A stretch of DNA of 64,000 bases from Phocaeicola vulgatus ATCC 8482 (GCF_000012825.1 NC_009614.1:4898001-4962000); one strand, 5' to 3'; shown: positions 17,680 to 27,170, numbered from the stretch's first letter. Numbers and translations: made by a program. The notes: generated by a model not told the origin, from the sequence alone.

Positions 17680-18123
17680 ATGATGCCAGTAAGAAGATCA
17701 AACCAAACATGGTTACCAAGTATTTTTAATGATTTCTTTGATAACGACTGGATGGTAAAAGCCAATGCAACAGCTCCCGCCATCAATGTTATTGAAAGTG
17801 ACAAAGACTACAAAGTAGAAGTCGCCGCTCCGGGAATGACCAAAGAAGACTTCAAGATTCATATCAACGAAGACAACGACTTGGTTATCTCTATGGAAAA
17901 GAAAACAGAAAGTACCGAAGGTGATAAAGAAGGCAAGAAAGAAAGCCGTTACTTGCGTCGCGAATTCTCTTATTCTAAATTCCAACAGACATTGATCCTG
18001 CCTGATGATGTAGATAAAGATAAAATTGATGCAAAAGTAAACGATGGTGTATTAACTATCGAGTTGCCGAAACGTACGCCGGAAGACAAAGAAAAAGCAG
18101 CCAAGGTTATCGAAGTTAAATAA
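17680..18123 (+). CDS. Small heat shock protein, Hsp20 family
   Basis: The 147-residue protein is a full-length alpha-crystallin-type chaperone. A short N-terminal arm (about residues 1-35) precedes the alpha-crystallin domain, which contains VEVAAPGMTKEDFKI, ISMEKK, LPDDVDKDKIDA and the signature DGVLTIELPK. The tail ends VIEVK, matching the usual I/V-x-I/V anchor. It holds unfolded proteins in soluble form under stress. An AGGAG lies 9 nt before the ATG, an unusually good ribosome binding site for this genome, within the palindrome CCTATAGG (17661-17668 plus AG). That could allow the site to be masked by base pairing. It is monocistronic with a terminator after it. Confidence 0.93.
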   Translation: MMPVRRSNQTWLPSIFNDFFDNDWMVKANATAPAINVIESDKDYKVEVAAPGMTKEDFKIHINEDNDLVISMEKKTESTEGDKEGKKESRYLRREFSYSKFQQTLILPDDVDKDKIDAKVNDGVLTIELPKRTPEDKEKAAKVIEVK

Positions 18124-18140
18124 CATGCTCTCAAATTCAG

Positions 18141-18180
18141 AAAAGAGGGATTGCCGCAGAGGCAGTTCCTCTTTTGTTTT
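18141..18180 (+). terminator. Terminator after hsp20
   Basis: AAAAGAGG and TGCC pair with GGCA and CCTCTTTT across a small internal loop, and the stem is followed by GTTTTTAT. The A-rich 5' side and T-rich 3' side would also let it act on the opposite strand. Confidence 0.75.
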
Positions 18181-18230
18181 TATAAAAGTCCGTTTCTATT
18201 CCCTATGAGTCCATCGTAATCTTACAACCC

Positions 18231-18292
18231 AAAGATATAAATCTTTCACCTGTAAGATCTATAATCTTCCGGGGGTAAGATCTATAATCTTC
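18231..18292. repeat. Three AAGAT-N-ATCTT palindromes, two as an 18-bp direct repeat
   Basis: AAAGATATAAATCTTT occupies 18231-18246. The sequence GTAAGATCTATAATCTTC occurs identically at 18252-18269 and 18275-18292, a 23-bp period. Each unit is itself a palindrome (AAGAT/ATCTT). They lie between the 3' ends of hsp20 and the converging hybrid kinase gene. Confidence 0.85.
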
Positions 18293-18363
18293 GCATTGCA
18301 TCCTCCCTTCCCTGTTCTGTTCCATATTGCCTGTTGTCTTTACGCACTATACCTCGCCAATGT

Positions 18364-20709
18364 CTACTTAACATATTTATCCAACACTTTTTCCAAGGCA
18401 TTTTGTGAAACCGGCTTAGTCAGGAAATCATCGCATCCGGCTTCTATAGCCCTGTCTTTGTCGGACTCAAAAGCAAAGGCAGTCAAAGCGACAATAGGCA
18501 CTTCTTTTGAATAAGAACGAATCAGGCGCGTAGCCTCCAGCCCATCCATATGGGGCATCTTGATATCCATCAAAATCAAGTCGGGCTGATGTTCTTTAAA
18601 TTGATTCACCGCATCCTCTCCATTCTTAGCCCATAGCAGATTACATCTTTTCCCTAACAATGTCTTTAACAGCAAAAAGTTGCTGTCTACATCTTCCGCC
18701 ACCAGTACTGTTCTTCTTTGCAACACTTTTCTCGGTCCCGTACTCCCTGATTCCGGACACTTCGTAACCTTTCCGGATTCCGGAATTTTTTTACCCGCCT
18801 TATAAGGAATCGTAAAACGAAAAGTAGAACCTTCATTCAGTTTGGATTCCGCAGTAATCTCTCCACCTAGTTTTTCTACAATCACCCTACAAATCGCAAG
18901 CCCCAAACCTGTTCCCTGAACAAAAGTATTCAGTTTCACGAAACGCTCAAAAATCATTTTAATCTTCTCCTCGGAGATACCCATTCCCGTATCTTTTACA
19001 TAAAAATCAATATACTCCTCCCTCACTTCAAAACCAAAACGGATTTCCCCTTTGAAAGTAAATTTTATAGCATTGGTTATCAAATTTGTAACAACTTGCA
19101 TAATTCGGTTCTGATCTTCATTGATTATCAAGCTGGTGTCTTTATTGTCTAATATCAAAACAACCCCAGTCTGCACCCGATCCTTATGCATCTCATACAC
19201 ATTACGGCACAATTCTCCCAAATCCATTGGATATCTGATGTATTCCAATGTACCCGCCTCTATTTTTGCCAAATCAAGTATGTCATTGATTAATTGCAAC
19301 AATATTTCCGAATTCTGGTTGATGATGTCCGAATAAAGTTTTTCATCCTCTGCGTTATCCGCTATAGTCATCAAATGCGAAAATCCCACAATTGCATTCA
19401 GCGGAGTACGGATTTCATGGCTCATATTGGCAAGGAAAGCGGTTTTCAACCTGTCGGACTGTTCGGCTTTGATACGGGCGAATATCAATTCCTGCTCTAT
19501 ATTCTGTATATTGGTAATATCCCATGAAATACCGATAATGAGCGGTGTCCTCCCTTCCAGAGGAACCAACGTTTTCAAGGTCTGCACAATACGGGGCTCT
19601 CCTGTAGCCGTCACATACGTTTCCTGCATTTCCATACGTTCGCGGGTACGAATCAATTCCAAATCATCCCGATGAAACTTCTCCGCATTCTCATATTCGG
19701 GAAATACTTCAAAATCAGTACGCCCCAACGCTTTGGAAGCAGGAATTTTAGAGTGACTGGCAAACGCCTTATTCCAATAAAGATATCGGAAATCATCTTC
19801 AGGGTCCTTCACAAACAAATAAACAGGAATATTATTCAGTATAGCATCCATCAGATAATTCAATTCACGCAATTCATCACGATTCTTGATAACATCTGTT
19901 ATATCCTGTGTAAAGAACCAAATCATTTCCTCGCCCTGATTTTGAATCATAAAGGCCGAAACCTGATGAACACGAAGTTTTGTTTCTCCCACACGGGTAT
20001 ATTTGGCACGATAAGCAAAATTACCTCCGTTGTCGCGAATCTCCTGAACACGTTTATCAAACTGTTCTTTAGTATTCAAGGAAACAGGCAAATCATAGAT
20101 TTTCTGTGTTCCTAATTCCCCTTTCACTCCATATTCCTCAATAAACTGCCGGTTGGCATAGACTAAGGTTCCGTCAGCCGATACAGCCAGAATACTATCA
20201 CTGACCCTATCCAATATCCGTTTAAATATTTCCAAATTCTGCTGTGTGGCAACTCTTTCACTAATATCACGGCACATTATCAACACATATTCTTCATCTA
20301 AGGGGAAAATACGATTTTCATAATAATGAAGCGTCCCGTCCACATCCAATTCATGATGGGCTGTAGAACCCCTACCTGTCGAAATAACCTTCTGAAGATT
20401 ATTATGTATATTGTGATAAGCCTCTTTAGGAACCATATCCTGCATACGCATCCCCTTAAAATCGTTGTTGGATACACCCACATGATTTGTTTCCTCATTA
20501 GACACCACCTCTATCCCCATTTCCTCATGATTGAAAACGGTCAACATATCCGGCAAGGAATCTAATATTCTTACCGCATATTTCTCCTTGAAACTAACGC
20601 CATCAAAGTTTTTTTCAGAAGAAGATAATTTTTCTTTCAGCAGCCTGTTCTCCTCTTTCAACGATTCAATTTCCTGCTCTAATACTTTAAGCTTGTGTTC
20701 ACAATCCAT
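18364..20709 (-). CDS. Large hybrid sensor histidine kinase (coiled coil-3 PAS-HisKA-HATPase-REC)
   Basis: The 781-residue protein begins with a heptad-rich coiled coil (residues 5-32), followed by three PAS-type domains (about 45-150, 160-275 and 285-405). The third has the KDPEDDFRYLYWNKAF pattern seen in PAS_4-like domains. HisKA carries His431 in FLANMSHEIRTPLNAIVGF. The ATPase domain shows NLITNAIKFT, DTGMGISEEK and GTGLGLAI. A C-terminal receiver from about residue 660 has VLVAEDVDSN, LILMDIKMPHMDG and FLTKPV. There are no membrane helices, so it senses a cytoplasmic cue. It has no DNA-binding domain and no adjacent regulator, so its partner is unknown. Confidence 0.9.
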   Translation of the reverse strand: MDCEHKLKVLEQEIESLKEENRLLKEKLSSSEKNFDGVSFKEKYAVRILDSLPDMLTVFNHEEMGIEVVSNEETNHVGVSNNDFKGMRMQDMVPKEAYHNIHNNLQKVISTGRGSTAHHELDVDGTLHYYENRIFPLDEEYVLIMCRDISERVATQQNLEIFKRILDRVSDSILAVSADGTLVYANRQFIEEYGVKGELGTQKIYDLPVSLNTKEQFDKRVQEIRDNGGNFAYRAKYTRVGETKLRVHQVSAFMIQNQGEEMIWFFTQDITDVIKNRDELRELNYLMDAILNNIPVYLFVKDPEDDFRYLYWNKAFASHSKIPASKALGRTDFEVFPEYENAEKFHRDDLELIRTRERMEMQETYVTATGEPRIVQTLKTLVPLEGRTPLIIGISWDITNIQNIEQELIFARIKAEQSDRLKTAFLANMSHEIRTPLNAIVGFSHLMTIADNAEDEKLYSDIINQNSEILLQLINDILDLAKIEAGTLEYIRYPMDLGELCRNVYEMHKDRVQTGVVLILDNKDTSLIINEDQNRIMQVVTNLITNAIKFTFKGEIRFGFEVREEYIDFYVKDTGMGISEEKIKMIFERFVKLNTFVQGTGLGLAICRVIVEKLGGEITAESKLNEGSTFRFTIPYKAGKKIPESGKVTKCPESGSTGPRKVLQRRTVLVAEDVDSNFLLLKTLLGKRCNLLWAKNGEDAVNQFKEHQPDLILMDIKMPHMDGLEATRLIRSYSKEVPIVALTAFAFESDKDRAIEAGCDDFLTKPVSQNALEKVLDKYVK

Positions 20710-20742
20710 TTGTTTTGAATATCTTTAGGATTCCTAATTGGA

Positions 20743-20750
20743 CAAAAGTA
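20743..20750 (-). promoter_or_regulatory. -7 box for the large hybrid kinase
   Basis: On the - strand this reads TACTTTTG, matching TAnnTTTG, 33 bp before the ATG at 20709. Confidence 0.4.
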
Positions 20751-20819
20751 GAAAACTTTTTGTAAACACAGAAAGAATAGTGATTTATTTTCCGATAAAA
20801 GAGAAGTCACTGATTAATA

Positions 20820-20854
20820 GTTAATGGAGTGCACTGTTGCCACACCCCATTAAC
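20820..20854 (-). terminator. Hairpin after carB
   Basis: GTTAATGG (20820-20827) pairs with CCATTAAC (20847-20854), and inside them CAC can pair with GTG. It lies 22 bp beyond the carB stop. No long T tract follows on the - strand, so it may be a weak or RNA-stabilising end. Confidence 0.45.
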
Positions 20855-20876
20855 CACATATCATCAGCCATTAAAA

Positions 20877-23800
20877 TCATTTATATTCCGCCCAGCTCTT
20901 GATAGCGATATCGTTTATCGTCATGGTACAGAAAGCATTGATAAACGCACTTGCCAGACGAGCATTGGTTATCAAGGGCACATTCAGGTCGATAGCGGCA
21001 CGACGTATCTTATATCCATTGTCCAACTCCCCGGCTGTCAGATTCTTCGGGATATTGACTACCATGTCTATCTCTTTCCGATGCAACATATCCAGTGCCT
21101 GAGGTTTCCCTTCCTCACTGGGCCAATACACGCGGGTATTTTCCACCCCGTTCTCGGTCAGGAAGTGGGATGAGCCTCCGGTGGCATAAAGTTTATAACC
21201 TTTCTTCTGCAACATACGGGCCGCTTCCAAGGTATCCGCTTTCTGCTTGGCATTACCTGTAGAAAGCAACACGCTCTTTTCCGGAATACGATACCCCACA
21301 GACAGCATCGCCTTCAATACGGCACACGAAGTATCCGTACCGATGCAGCCTACTTCACCGGTAGAGGCCATGTCTACCCCCAATACCGGATCGGCTTTCT
21401 GCAAACGGTTGAAAGAGAACTGGCTGGCCTTAATACCCACATAATCCAACTCGAAAAGATTCTTGTTCGGTTTCTCAACCGGCAGTCCGAGCATCACTTT
21501 GGTAGCCAGTTCAATAAAATTAATTTTCAGCACCTTGCTGACAAAGGGGAAGCTGCGTGAAGCACGAAGGTTACATTCAATTACCTTGATATCATTGTCC
21601 TTTGCCAGATATTGGATATTGAACGGACCGGAGATATTCAATTCCTTGGCTATCTGACGGGAGATGCGCTTGATGCGGCGCACCGTTTCCACATACAGCT
21701 TTTGCGGTGGGAACTGGATAGTGGCATCGCCCGAATGCACTCCGGCATACTCAATGTGCTCACTGATAGCATATGCCACAATCTCACCATTCTGAGCCAC
21801 AGCGTCCATTTCCACTTCCTTGGCGTGCTCGATGAACTGGCTCACCACTACCGGATGCTTTTTCGATACATTGGCAGCCAGTTTCAGGAAGCGTTCCAAC
21901 TCTTCTTGATTGGAGCAGACATTCATGGCCGCACCACTCAGCACATACGAGGGACGTACCAAAACAGGGAAGCCTACCTTGTCAATAAAGGCATGGATGT
22001 CTTCCATAGAAGTCAATGCGCTCCATTCGGGCTGATCCACTCCGATGCGGTCCAGCATGGCCGAGAATTTATCCCGGTCTTCGGCATTGTCAATGCTCTT
22101 GGCACTGGTACCGAGGATATTTACATTTTGCGCATCCAGACGGAGAGCCAGATTATTGGGAATCTGGCCACCGGTAGATACAATGACTCCGTGAGGATTC
22201 TCCAGTTCGAGAATATCCATCACACGCTCGAAAGTCAGCTCGTCAAAGTACAGACGGTCGCACATATCATAGTCGGTAGAAACCGTTTCGGGATTATAAT
22301 TAATCATGACACTGCGGTAACCCTCCTTACGGATAGTCTGCAAAGCCTGCACGCCACACCAGTCAAATTCCACCGACGAACCGATGCGGTAAGCACCCGA
22401 ACCCAGTACCACGATGGATTTATGGTCGCCTAAGTACTTCACATCATTGGCCACACCGCTATACGTCAAGTACAGATAGTTGGTCTGTGCAGGGTACTCG
22501 GCCGCCAAAGTATCGATTTGTTTCACCACCGGAAGGATTCCCACCTGCTTACGATGATTACGCACATACAGAATACCGTCTTCCATATCTCCTTCGTAGC
22601 CAATGGCACGGGCTATCTGGAAATCGGAGAATCCCTGCACTTTCGCCTTGCGGAGCAATTCGTCCGGCATATCGGTAATCTGCTTGTGGTTATTGCCCCA
22701 TTCGTGCATCTCTTTAGAAGTGTCCATGATGTGCTGCAATTTCTGCAAGAACCATTTGTCAATCTTGGTCAGCTCATGAATCTGGTCTACCGTGTAACCT
22801 GCACGCATGGCTTTGCTGATCACGAAGATACGTTTGTCCGTCGGCTCACGAAGGGCTTTGTCCACGTCTTCTATAACCAATTCCTTATTCTCTACAAAAC
22901 CATGCATTCCCTGACCAATCATGCGCAAACCTTTCTGAATGGCTTCTTCGAAAGTACGTCCGATAGCCATCACCTCGCCCACCGATTTCATGGACGAGCC
23001 CAGTTCACGATCCACACCGTGGAACTTGCCCAAGTCCCAACGGGGAATCTTGCACACCACATAGTCCAGTGCAGGCTCGAAGAAGGCACTGGTGGTCTTT
23101 GTCACCGAGTTTTTCAAGTCGAACAACCCATATCCCAAGCCTAATTTGGCGGCAACGAAAGCCAACGGATAGCCGGTAGCCTTGGAAGCCAATGCAGACG
23201 AACGCGAAAGACGGGCGTTGACCTCAATGACACGGTAATCTTCCGATTCGGGATCGAAGGCATACTGTACATTGCATTCGCCCACAATGCCGATATGGCG
23301 GATGATACGGATAGCCAGTTCACGAAGTTTATGATATTCCGCATTGGTCAGTGTCTGCGAAGGGGCGATCACGATAGACTCGCCGGTATGGATACCCAGC
23401 GGGTCGAAGTTCTCCATGTTACATACAGTGATGCAGTTATCATAACGGTCACGGACCACTTCATACTCCACCTCCTTCCAGCCTTTCAAACTCTTTTCCA
23501 CCAATACCTGCGGAGAGAAAGAGAAGGCCTTTTCAGCCAGAACATTCAGTTCCTCTTCATTGTCACAGAAACCTGAGCCCAAACCACCCAATGCATAGGC
23601 GGCACGGATAATGACCGGATAACCTAATTCTTTAGCGGCGCGACGGGCATCTTCCAGATTTTCCACCGCTTCGCTCTTGATGGTCTTGACATTGATTTCA
23701 TTCAGTTTTTCTACAAACAATTCACGGTCTTCAGTATCCATGATGGCCTGCACGGGAGTACCCAACACACGGACATTGTATTTTTCGAAGATACCTGCTT

Positions 23801-24104
23801 TGTACAGTGCCACCCCACAGTTCAAGGCAGTCTGTCCGCCGAAAGACAGGAGCACGCCGTCCGGACGTTCCTTTTCTATCACCTTCTCTACAAAATAAGG
23901 AGTAACGGGCAGGAAATAAATCTGGTCTGCCACCCCTTCGCTGGTCTGCACGGTAGCGATGTTCGGGTTGATCAGAACCGTTTCAATCCCTTCCTCCTTC
24001 AAGGCTTTCAATGCTTGCGAACCCGAATAGTCAAATTCTCCGGCCTCGCCAATCTTCAAGGCACCGGAACCTAATAACAATACTTTCTTTATTTCGTCTT
24101 TCAT
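20877..24104 (-). CDS. carB: Carbamoyl-phosphate synthase large subunit
   Basis: The 1075-residue protein has the full CarB architecture. Two homologous ATP-grasp halves (about residues 1-400 and 550-935) each start with a conserved block (VLLLGSGALKIGEAGEFDYS and IVVLGSGAYRIGSSVEFDW). An oligomerisation region lies between them, and a C-terminal MGS-like allosteric domain contains LYATGGSSHFL. It makes carbamoyl phosphate from bicarbonate, ATP and ammonia channelled from CarA, for pyrimidine and arginine synthesis. The start is 23 bp after the carA stop, so the two are cotranscribed. The order carA-carB is the usual one. Confidence 0.97.
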   Translation of the reverse strand: MKDEIKKVLLLGSGALKIGEAGEFDYSGSQALKALKEEGIETVLINPNIATVQTSEGVADQIYFLPVTPYFVEKVIEKERPDGVLLSFGGQTALNCGVALYKAGIFEKYNVRVLGTPVQAIMDTEDRELFVEKLNEINVKTIKSEAVENLEDARRAAKELGYPVIIRAAYALGGLGSGFCDNEEELNVLAEKAFSFSPQVLVEKSLKGWKEVEYEVVRDRYDNCITVCNMENFDPLGIHTGESIVIAPSQTLTNAEYHKLRELAIRIIRHIGIVGECNVQYAFDPESEDYRVIEVNARLSRSSALASKATGYPLAFVAAKLGLGYGLFDLKNSVTKTTSAFFEPALDYVVCKIPRWDLGKFHGVDRELGSSMKSVGEVMAIGRTFEEAIQKGLRMIGQGMHGFVENKELVIEDVDKALREPTDKRIFVISKAMRAGYTVDQIHELTKIDKWFLQKLQHIMDTSKEMHEWGNNHKQITDMPDELLRKAKVQGFSDFQIARAIGYEGDMEDGILYVRNHRKQVGILPVVKQIDTLAAEYPAQTNYLYLTYSGVANDVKYLGDHKSIVVLGSGAYRIGSSVEFDWCGVQALQTIRKEGYRSVMINYNPETVSTDYDMCDRLYFDELTFERVMDILELENPHGVIVSTGGQIPNNLALRLDAQNVNILGTSAKSIDNAEDRDKFSAMLDRIGVDQPEWSALTSMEDIHAFIDKVGFPVLVRPSYVLSGAAMNVCSNQEELERFLKLAANVSKKHPVVVSQFIEHAKEVEMDAVAQNGEIVAYAISEHIEYAGVHSGDATIQFPPQKLYVETVRRIKRISRQIAKELNISGPFNIQYLAKDNDIKVIECNLRASRSFPFVSKVLKINFIELATKVMLGLPVEKPNKNLFELDYVGIKASQFSFNRLQKADPVLGVDMASTGEVGCIGTDTSCAVLKAMLSVGYRIPEKSVLLSTGNAKQKADTLEAARMLQKKGYKLYATGGSSHFLTENGVENTRVYWPSEEGKPQALDMLHRKEIDMVVNIPKNLTAGELDNGYKIRRAAIDLNVPLITNARLASAFINAFCTMTINDIAIKSWAEYK

Positions 24105-24127
24105 ACTTGTTCTTTTTAATACACGGT

Positions 24128-25204
24128 TTATAACAACTTCACAAACTCATCAAACAGGAACTCGGTATCCGTAGGTCCCGATGCAGCTTCCGGATGGAAC
24201 TGTGCCGAGAACCAAGGTTTGGTTTTATGCCTGATACCCTCGTTGGAACCGTCATTCATATTGATGAACAGCGGTTCCCAATCGGTTCCCAATGTATTAT
24301 TATCTACCGCATAACCGTGGTTCTGACTGGTAATGAAACAACGTTCCGTTCCTATCATGCGCACCGGTTGGTTATGGCTGCGATGACCGTATTTCAATTT
24401 ATAGATGGTGGCACCTCCTGCTTTGGAAAGCAACTGATTCCCCATACAAATGCCGAAGATAGGCTTGTCGCTCAGGCTCATCGCCTTGCGGATATGCTGT
24501 ACCGCCTCATCGCAAGTATCCGGATCACCCGGACCGTTCGAAATAAACAATCCGTCATACTCCATCCCTGTAAAGTCATGGTTCCAAGGAACACGGATCA
24601 CTTCCACATCCCGTTTCAGTAAGCAACGGATAATATTTGTCTTTACACCACAATCCACCAACACCACTTTTTTCTTACCTGCACCTTCATTGTAACGAAT
24701 CACTTCCTTACACGATACTTTATCTACATAATTGATACCTGCATACATTGCTTCGGGCACATTGCCGGGTTCATCATCAAATACAATTTTCCCCATCATT
24801 ACCCCATGTTCGCGAAGAACTTTGGTCAGTTCACGGGTATCGATGCCTGTAATGCCCGGCACTTGCTCACGCTTCAGCCAGTCGGCCAGACTTTCTTTCG
24901 CATTCCAGTGACTGTATTCTTCACTGTAATCACTTACAATAATCGCTTCGGCATGGATACGTTCACTTTCCATAAAAGTAGCCAAGCCATTGGGTTCGAT
25001 AGTAAAGGGAGGTACCCCGTAGTTACCGACCAACGGATAAGTTAAGGTCATCAGCTGCCCCGCATATGAAGGGTCTGTCAAACTCTCAGGATAACCGGTC
25101 ATAGCGGTATTAAACACCACTTCGCCGGCTACCGGTTTCTCATAACCGAACGACTTGCCCGGGAAACGGCTCCCGTCGTCGAGGATCAATGTTACATTTC
25201 TCAT
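24128..25204 (-). CDS. carA: Carbamoyl-phosphate synthase small (glutaminase) subunit
   Basis: The 358-residue protein has the CarA N-terminal domain (LILDDGSRFPGKSFG, GEVVFNTAMTGYPESLTDPS) and a C-terminal class I glutamine amidotransferase. The nucleophile Cys is in PIFGICMGNQLL and the catalytic His-x-Glu in FSAQFHPEA. It hydrolyses glutamine and delivers ammonia to CarB. It lies 25 bp after the stop of the purF-like gene and 23 bp before carB, forming a three-gene run fed by the -7 box at 27171. Confidence 0.97.
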   Translation of the reverse strand: MRNVTLILDDGSRFPGKSFGYEKPVAGEVVFNTAMTGYPESLTDPSYAGQLMTLTYPLVGNYGVPPFTIEPNGLATFMESERIHAEAIIVSDYSEEYSHWNAKESLADWLKREQVPGITGIDTRELTKVLREHGVMMGKIVFDDEPGNVPEAMYAGINYVDKVSCKEVIRYNEGAGKKKVVLVDCGVKTNIIRCLLKRDVEVIRVPWNHDFTGMEYDGLFISNGPGDPDTCDEAVQHIRKAMSLSDKPIFGICMGNQLLSKAGGATIYKLKYGHRSHNQPVRMIGTERCFITSQNHGYAVDNNTLGTDWEPLFINMNDGSNEGIRHKTKPWFSAQFHPEAASGPTDTEFLFDEFVKLL

Positions 25205-25229
25205 CTAATCTATCTTGAATGGTTGTTCT

Positions 25230-27113
25230 TTAGAATTGATAAACTTTTTCTATATAGTCTATAAACGCCTGGTTCACCAGCTTCACTCCACCCGGAGTAG
25301 GATAATCCCCACTGAAATACCAGTCGCCCGTATGGTTGGGACACGCTTCATGCAATCCTTCCAGTGTCTGATAAACGATTTCCACTTTCGCCTGCGTACC
25401 CTTCGGAGTGAGAAGTTCCACCATTTTTGCCGCAATCTCCTCATTAGTGAAAGGGGCATAAATTTCTTTCACATAATTCACCATCTGCTCTTTGGGTAAC
25501 CCCACCTGGTCTTTCGATTTGTTGTAAGCACGGGCTATCACATCTTTCATATCCCGTTCTTTCAATAAATCGATAGCAGCCTTGAAAGCGATAAACTGAT
25601 CCATACTGGCCATATCAATACCATAATAATCAGGATAACGCACCTGTGGCGAAGAAGAAACAATGACGATTTTCTTCGGATGCAGGCGGTCGAGGATGCC
25701 GATAATGCTCTGTCTTAACGTAGTTCCCCGGACGATGCTGTCATCAATAATCACCAGATTATCCACATGAGGCACAAGGCTTCCATAAGTGATATCATAC
25801 ACATGGGCAGCCAAATCATTCCGACTGTTGCCTTCGGCGATAAAGGTACGCAGCTTGATATCCTTGATGGCTACTTTCTCGCTACGGATACGCCAGGACA
25901 GGATTTTTTCCAGTTCCTCGTGATTGGGATGATGCCCCAAAGCCTCTATCTTCTTTACTTTCAGTTCATTCAGATAATTGTCGAATCCTTCCAGCAGTCC
26001 ATAGAAAGCCACTTCCGCCGTATTGGGTATAAAAGAGAATACGGTATGCTCCACATCATAGTCTACCGCTTTCAAAATAGGATTCACCAGTTTTTCGCCC
26101 AGCTGTTTTCTTTCTTTATAAATATCCATGTCACTTCCCCGGCTGAAATAGATACGTTCGAAGGAACAGGCTTTCTTCTCTTTCGCCCGGTTGATCTGTG
26201 CCAGACGCATCTTTCCAGTCTTGCTTATAAGGATAGCCTGTCCCGGTTGCAATTCATTGATGCTTCCGGCAGATACATTCAAGGCAGTCTGAATGACAGG
26301 GCGCTCGGATGCCAATACCATGATTTCATCGTCCATGTACCAGAAAGCCGGACGGATGCCCCACGGATCGCGCACCGCAAAAGACTCACCGCTACCGGTC
26401 ATACCGCAGATCACATAGCCTCCATCCCACTCCTTGCTCGAAGTCTTGAGGACATTGCCCAGATCAATGCGGTCTTCTATAGCGTGAGTAATATCCATGC
26501 CTTTCAGACCTTCCTTCTCACATTCCACATAGAGGCGCTCCACCTCGCGATCCAAACGGTGCCCCACTTGTTCCAGCATAATATATGTGTCGGCATATTT
26601 ACGCGGATGCTGGCCGTCGGCAGTGATACGTGCGAAAATCTCATCCACATTGGTCATGTTGAAATTGCCGCACAACGCCAAATTCTTGGCACGCCAGTTG
26701 TTACGGCGCAAGAACGGATGCACGTAGGAGATACCGCTTTTTCCGGTAGTGGAATAACGCAAATGCCCCATATATACCTCTCCGGCAAAGGGAAGGCATT
26801 TCTTGGCGTATCCGGCATCATGCAATTGTTCAGGCGCCAAATCCTTGAAATGATTTTGCACCGTACCGAATATCTCTGTTATCGCCCCTGAACCTAAAGC
26901 TCTTTCACGGAACATATATTCTTCACCGGGATTGGCCTCCAGTTTGACACAGGCCAACCCGGCGCCTTCCTGTCCGCGGTTGTGTTGTTTTTCCATCAGC
27001 AGATACAGCTTGTTCAAGCCATACATCCAGGTTCCATACTTTTCCTGATAATATTCCAGCGGTTTCAGCAGTCGTATCATAGCGACTCCACATTCATGCT
27101 TTAACGGTTCCAT
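25230..27113 (-). CDS. purF: Amidophosphoribosyltransferase-like protein, enlarged
   Basis: The 627-residue protein combines an N-terminal class II glutaminase with a phosphoribosyltransferase. The short propeptide ends before Cys8 in HECGVAMIR, the expected N-terminal nucleophile after processing. Glutaminase motifs include HLRYSTTGKSG. The PRPP-binding loop is VIIDDSIVRGTTLRQS near residue 460. PurF proteins are usually about 470-505 residues, so this one carries over 100 extra residues. It is cotranscribed with carA and carB, which suggests use in nucleotide synthesis from glutamine. It could be the sole PurF or a paralogue with a changed acceptor; the purF symbol is therefore tentative. 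Confidence 0.8.
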   Translation of the reverse strand: MEPLKHECGVAMIRLLKPLEYYQEKYGTWMYGLNKLYLLMEKQHNRGQEGAGLACVKLEANPGEEYMFRERALGSGAITEIFGTVQNHFKDLAPEQLHDAGYAKKCLPFAGEVYMGHLRYSTTGKSGISYVHPFLRRNNWRAKNLALCGNFNMTNVDEIFARITADGQHPRKYADTYIMLEQVGHRLDREVERLYVECEKEGLKGMDITHAIEDRIDLGNVLKTSSKEWDGGYVICGMTGSGESFAVRDPWGIRPAFWYMDDEIMVLASERPVIQTALNVSAGSINELQPGQAILISKTGKMRLAQINRAKEKKACSFERIYFSRGSDMDIYKERKQLGEKLVNPILKAVDYDVEHTVFSFIPNTAEVAFYGLLEGFDNYLNELKVKKIEALGHHPNHEELEKILSWRIRSEKVAIKDIKLRTFIAEGNSRNDLAAHVYDITYGSLVPHVDNLVIIDDSIVRGTTLRQSIIGILDRLHPKKIVIVSSSPQVRYPDYYGIDMASMDQFIAFKAAIDLLKERDMKDVIARAYNKSKDQVGLPKEQMVNYVKEIYAPFTNEEIAAKMVELLTPKGTQAKVEIVYQTLEGLHEACPNHTGDWYFSGDYPTPGGVKLVNQAFIDYIEKVYQF

Positions 27114-27170
27114 GCTCTCTCTTTACTACTTAAATTAATAGTTCATTTTCAGATTCTTATAAAAACATCC

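Noticed and set aside
21612-22433. 273-codon + strand open frame opposite carB
   Set aside because: It is a shadow of carB; composition is rich in His and Leu with no recognisable domain.
25767-26891. 374-codon + strand open frame opposite the purF-like gene
   Set aside because: It lies wholly inside a well-supported gene on the other strand, has no family motifs and is explained by codon bias of the antisense strand.
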